From: Curtobacterium sp. MCBA15_009 | GTDB lineage: Bacteria; Actinomycetota; Actinomycetes; Actinomycetales; Microbacteriaceae | Reading direction: 5' to 3' | Length of the DNA stretch: 55,548 bases | Assembly (NCBI RefSeq): GCF_001864895.1 | Contig: NZ_MJGO01000041.1 | Coordinates: forward strand, 241,230-296,777 | Shown: positions 52,939 through 55,548 of the stretch, piece after piece | Numbering within the stretch: the first letter of the stretch is position 1 | Layout of the letters: each line of letters starts with the position of its first letter | Made by a program: the position numbers and the translations under genes | The notes under the pieces: model-generated | Told to the model about the DNA's origin: nothing | The model's input: the letters and a program-made list of their open reading frames with translations, nothing else | The model's database searches: none

Positions 52939-54000
52939 TCAGTCGTCCTCGCCGAGCAGTTCCTCGCGCACGCGCCGGATGTCCTCGAGCAGAGCGCCGA
53001 TGAGCACCCAGTGCCGTGAGTTCGGGCGGACCACCTCGAGCGGAGCGGTGAGCGCCGGTTCGGCCGCCTCGGGCACCGGGTCCGCGGCAGCGGTGGAGGG
53101 GTCGAGCCTCGTCGACTCGACGCGGGCACTGAGCGCCCGGACATCGGCCCCGATCCGGGCGACCTCGGTGGCGATGCCGCCGACGACGGGGTCTGCGCGC
53201 AGGTCCGGAGCGGTGGTGTCCCGGATCGCGCGGGTCATGCCGGTGACCCGGGTCACGAGCACCCGCAGGTGCTCGGCGATGACGACGTCGCGGTCGAGGA
53301 TCGTCCGGTGGCGGCCGCCGCGCGGGTTCATCGTCAGCGACTCCCGTGCGGCGTTCAGCGACGCCTCGGCCTTCGCGTGCTGCTGCCGCAGGGCGCGGGC
53401 CCGCACCAGGGCCTCGTGCCAGCGGTCGTGGTCCCACCCCTCGGTCAGTCCGATGGCGACGCGTTCGAACGCCGCAGCGGTGTCCCGGGCCAGGCGTGCG
53501 ACGGCCAGGTGGGCGGGTTCGAGCAGGACCGGGGGCACGATGAGGGCGTTCACCACCAGGGCGACGACCGCGCCGATCACGGTCTCGAGGATCCGGTCCG
53601 CCGAGTAGTTCGGTGTGACGACCCCGGCGGTGAGCACGAGCATGCCGCTGATGCCGACCTGGGTCGCCGACGTCGGGGTCAGCCGCAGGGCCCACGCGAT
53701 GAGGATCGCGAGCACGATGACGAGCAGCACCACCCAGACCGCATCGCCGAAGAGCAGGTGGAAGCCGGTCGCGAGCACGACGCCGAGGACGACCCCGGCG
53801 CTCCGTTCCAGGCCCTTGACGAACGACTGGTTGATGCTCGGTTGGACCACGAGCAGGGCGGCGATCGCGGCGAAGGTCGGGAACGGCCCGTCGATGACGA
53901 GCCGACAGAGCAACACCGCGGCGACCACCGCGACGGCGGTCTTCACGACCTGCAGGAACGGCGTGCGACTGGAGCTGCGGAGGCGCGCGACCGGGTTCAC
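52939..54000 (-). CDS. FUSC family (aromatic acid exporter-like) membrane protein
   Basis: This 353-residue protein begins with a membrane domain of about six helices (QVVKTAVAVVAAVLL, FAAIAALLVVQP, AGVVLGVVLATGFHLL, VVLLVIVLAILIAWAL, and more). A C-terminal cytoplasmic helical part follows, rich in Arg, Ala and Glu (ALVRARALRQQHAKAEASLN). PFPTFAAIAALLVVQPSIN is typical of FUSC/ArAE proteins. The usual role is efflux of aromatic acids or related compounds. I chose the GTG at 54000 (VNPVARLRSS); a longer GTG start at 54066 would overlap the divergent phosphotransferase start. Neither has a good ribosome site; a TAGCGT lies seven bases before 54000, so a leaderless message is possible. Confidence 0.8.
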   Translation of the reverse strand: MNPVARLRSSSRTPFLQVVKTAVAVVAAVLLCRLVIDGPFPTFAAIAALLVVQPSINQSFVKGLERSAGVVLGVVLATGFHLLFGDAVWVVLLVIVLAILIAWALRLTPTSATQVGISGMLVLTAGVVTPNYSADRILETVIGAVVALVVNALIVPPVLLEPAHLAVARLARDTAAAFERVAIGLTEGWDHDRWHEALVRARALRQQHAKAEASLNAARESLTMNPRGGRHRTILDRDVVIAEHLRVLVTRVTGMTRAIRDTTAPDLRADPVVGGIATEVARIGADVRALSARVESTRLDPSTAAADPVPEAAEPALTAPLEVVRPNSRHWVLIGALLEDIRRVREELLGEDD

Positions 54001-54035
54001 ACGGACCACGCTAGCCACGGCCCGCACGCCGAGCC

Positions 54036-55325
54036 GTGCACGAACGCGACGAAAACGCCCGGACACGGTTGACTGTGGTCGTGTGGCCCAACCATGAGCG
54101 CGTCATCCCGCAGGCCTTCGCCGGCTCCGGGACCTCCGTGGTGGCCGCGCGGGCGCACTCGGTCGAGCCCTCCGGCAACGGCTACCTGTACGGCTACGAG
54201 GTCGACACCGTCGACCGGAACGGCCAGCCGGCCACGGTCCTGACCTACGTCGACACCGGCGGCACGCACGACCAGAACAGCGCCATCGTCACCGACCCGA
54301 CGACGGGCGAGCCGGTCTCGGTGTGGGCCTACCCGAACGACCCGGGGCTGCCGGTGCTCGCGCAGGTGACCTACCGCGACGCTGTGGCCGAGCTGCTCAC
54401 GACGCTCGGCATGCCCGTCACCGACCCGGTGCTCAGCGTCGCGGCCTACCGACCCGGCAAACGCGCCGTCGTCCGGGTGGACGCCCCGGAGCGCACCGTC
54501 TTCCTCAAGGTCGTCCGGCCGCACCGCGTCGCGCCGATCGTCGAGTCGCACGAGCAGTTCGTCGCAGCGGGGCTGCCGGTCCCGCGGGTGTTGTCGAGCC
54601 GCGGTGACGGGCTCCTGGTGCTCGAACGGATCCGCGGTGTGCCGGCTGGCAGCCGCATCCTCGACATCGCCGACGACCCGCGCTTCGTCGCGTCGCTCGC
54701 CGCCCTGAGCGGTCGGGTGGCGACCGTCCCGATGACGCAGCAGGCCCGCGCCGACGCGATGGACCACGCCGACTGGCACCGTCGCACCCTCGTCACCGCG
54801 CTGCCGCAGGACGCGGATGAGATCGACCGCCTGTACGACGCCATCGGACGCCGGTCGATCGGGTGGACGAACGCCACGAAGCAGGTCGTGCACGGGGACC
54901 TGCACCTCGAACAGGTCTTCGTCGACGAGGACGAGCCGTGGCGGATCTCCGGCCTGCTCGACATCGACACCGCCGGCTGGGGCTTCCCTGTGCGGGACAT
55001 CGGTGCGGTCGTCGCGCACCTCGTGGTCACGGGTCTCTGGCACCGCTCGCGCGGCGACGCCGACCGCGGGGCCGCCGCCGAACGCCTCGCCGATGCGATC
55101 GCCCGCGACTGGGTGGCCCGCAACCCGCGGGAGTCCGACCGCATCGGACCCGCCATCGGCGCGCAGCTGCTCGCCCACGCCGGTGGTCAGGCGACCACGG
55201 GTTCGGCGAACGGGATCCAGACCGCCGAGCAGCTCCTGGCCGCCACCCGAGCGGCCCTGGCCGAGGCGACCCCGGTCCTGCCGTCGGGCGGCACGGTCAG
55301 ACCGCGGTCCGCACCGCGCGTCTGA
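54036..55325 (+). CDS. APH-fold phosphotransferase with maltokinase-like motif
   Basis: This 429-residue protein has the aminoglycoside phosphotransferase fold in its C-terminal two thirds. ATP-binding Lys is in RTVFLKVVRPH, the catalytic loop is VVHGDLHLEQVFVD (His286, Asp288) and the metal Asp pair is LLDIDTAGWG (Asp309, Asp311). Classical APH and homoserine-kinase enzymes have Asn at the loop end; here it is Gln, as in maltokinases (HGDLHLGQ). Residues 1-140 form an extra N-terminal domain with VWPNHERVIP and VSVWAYPNDPGLP. Substrate unknown; a sugar or small alcohol is more likely than an antibiotic. The start is uncertain: GTG at 54036 gives the longest frame. Confidence 0.75.
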   Translation: MHERDENARTRLTVVVWPNHERVIPQAFAGSGTSVVAARAHSVEPSGNGYLYGYEVDTVDRNGQPATVLTYVDTGGTHDQNSAIVTDPTTGEPVSVWAYPNDPGLPVLAQVTYRDAVAELLTTLGMPVTDPVLSVAAYRPGKRAVVRVDAPERTVFLKVVRPHRVAPIVESHEQFVAAGLPVPRVLSSRGDGLLVLERIRGVPAGSRILDIADDPRFVASLAALSGRVATVPMTQQARADAMDHADWHRRTLVTALPQDADEIDRLYDAIGRRSIGWTNATKQVVHGDLHLEQVFVDEDEPWRISGLLDIDTAGWGFPVRDIGAVVAHLVVTGLWHRSRGDADRGAAAERLADAIARDWVARNPRESDRIGPAIGAQLLAHAGGQATTGSANGIQTAEQLLAATRAALAEATPVLPSGGTVRPRSAPRV

Positions 55326-55330
55326 CCCGC

Positions 55331-55548
55331 GCGGAACGGCAGCGGGAAGGTGTCGCTTCCGCGGGGTGGTCGCGTCCGGTGGCGGGGGACTCTGGCGCGA
55401 ACGCGACAGGCGCACGCGGAACGTTCGCGGGAATCTGTCGCCTTCGCGGGGTGGTCGCGACCGGTGGCGGTCGGGAGGCTCGGGGCGGGGCCGATACGGG
55501 CCTCCCGTCCGACGTCGGGGGACTCTGTCGCGAACGCGACAGGCGCAC
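55331..55548. repeat. Direct repeat pair, second copy with palindromic insert
   Basis: Copy 1 (55331-55415, 85 bp) and copy 2 (55416 to the window end, 133 bp) both start GCGGAACG and end in CGAACGCGACAGGCGCAC. Copy 2 carries about 48 extra bases after CCGGTGGCGG. That insert has arms CGGGAGGC and GCCTCCCG and ends in ACGGGCCTCCCGTCCG, like the hairpin at 30876-30920. Each copy also contains a CGCG-AA-CGCG dyad near its end. No gene is supported in this region. Confidence 0.8.

Noticed and set aside
54001..54066. Longer start for the FUSC-type protein at 54066
   Set aside because: It would overlap the divergent phosphotransferase start by 31 bp and adds an Arg-rich stretch not typical of the family. 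It is kept only as an alternative.
55297..55548. A minus-strand coding frame at the right end
   Set aside because: It is made of the repeat pair and is Arg/Pro-rich with no family pattern or ribosome site.

Overview
The window is a high-GC stretch of ordinary chromosome. Gene content, gene order and signals point to an actinobacterium of the family Microbacteriaceae; a Curtobacterium-like organism is my best guess. The pointers are ileS-folC-DUF4233-ndk in one operon behind a translational isoleucine T-box, the run rne / rplU-rpmA-obg-proB-proA-nadD-rsfS, frequent GTG and TTG starts, ATGA/GTGA overlaps, apparently leaderless starts, and TCGAAC-N4-GTTCGA LexA boxes upstream of imuA'-imuB-dnaE2. 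The species call is inference. I see no transposase, prophage, plasmid or CRISPR genes.

Layout. Positions 55-1448 hold a copper pair (CopC- and YcnI-like, both with a predicted N-terminal His after signal cleavage), divergent from clpX. An M3 peptidase and a TetR repressor with two matching 16-bp palindromes follow. Positions 6168-9215 hold a small conserved-looking ORF and valS, separated by a 27-bp tandem repeat and a 22-bp-stem hairpin. A secreted clan-A glycosidase and an MHS-type MFS transporter follow. A four-gene peptide/nickel-type ABC importer (12535-17541) sits divergent from another TetR gene. A ZnT9-like CDF transporter is divergent from the T-box-controlled ileS operon.

Positions 25122-26690 hold a membrane-anchored DsbA-like protein and a VKOR, a plausible disulfide-forming pair. 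RNase E (27039-29966) has a long GC-rich leader and no zinc-link cysteines. A ribosome, GTPase, proline and NAD block follows (31554-38676), then tRNA-Ala(GGC), an aldose 1-epimerase and PabB. PabB carries a threefold 87-bp in-frame repeat. A secreted Ig-like repeat protein ends in three near-identical 273-bp repeats.

Positions 44109-50056 form the SOS mutasome imuA'-imuB-dnaE2, with two perfect LexA boxes and a consensus-like promoter whose predicted start is the initiating ATG. The right end has a two-component system, a small unknown gene, a FUSC-type membrane protein, a phosphotransferase with a maltokinase-like motif, and a repeat region in which one of two direct repeats carries a palindromic insert of about 48 bp.

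Most of the window is core genome. The parts least explained by known annotation are the dispersed palindromes and tandem repeats, the repeat insert in PabB, the zinc-link-less RNase E, and the GAATGC site cluster before the secreted glycosidase.
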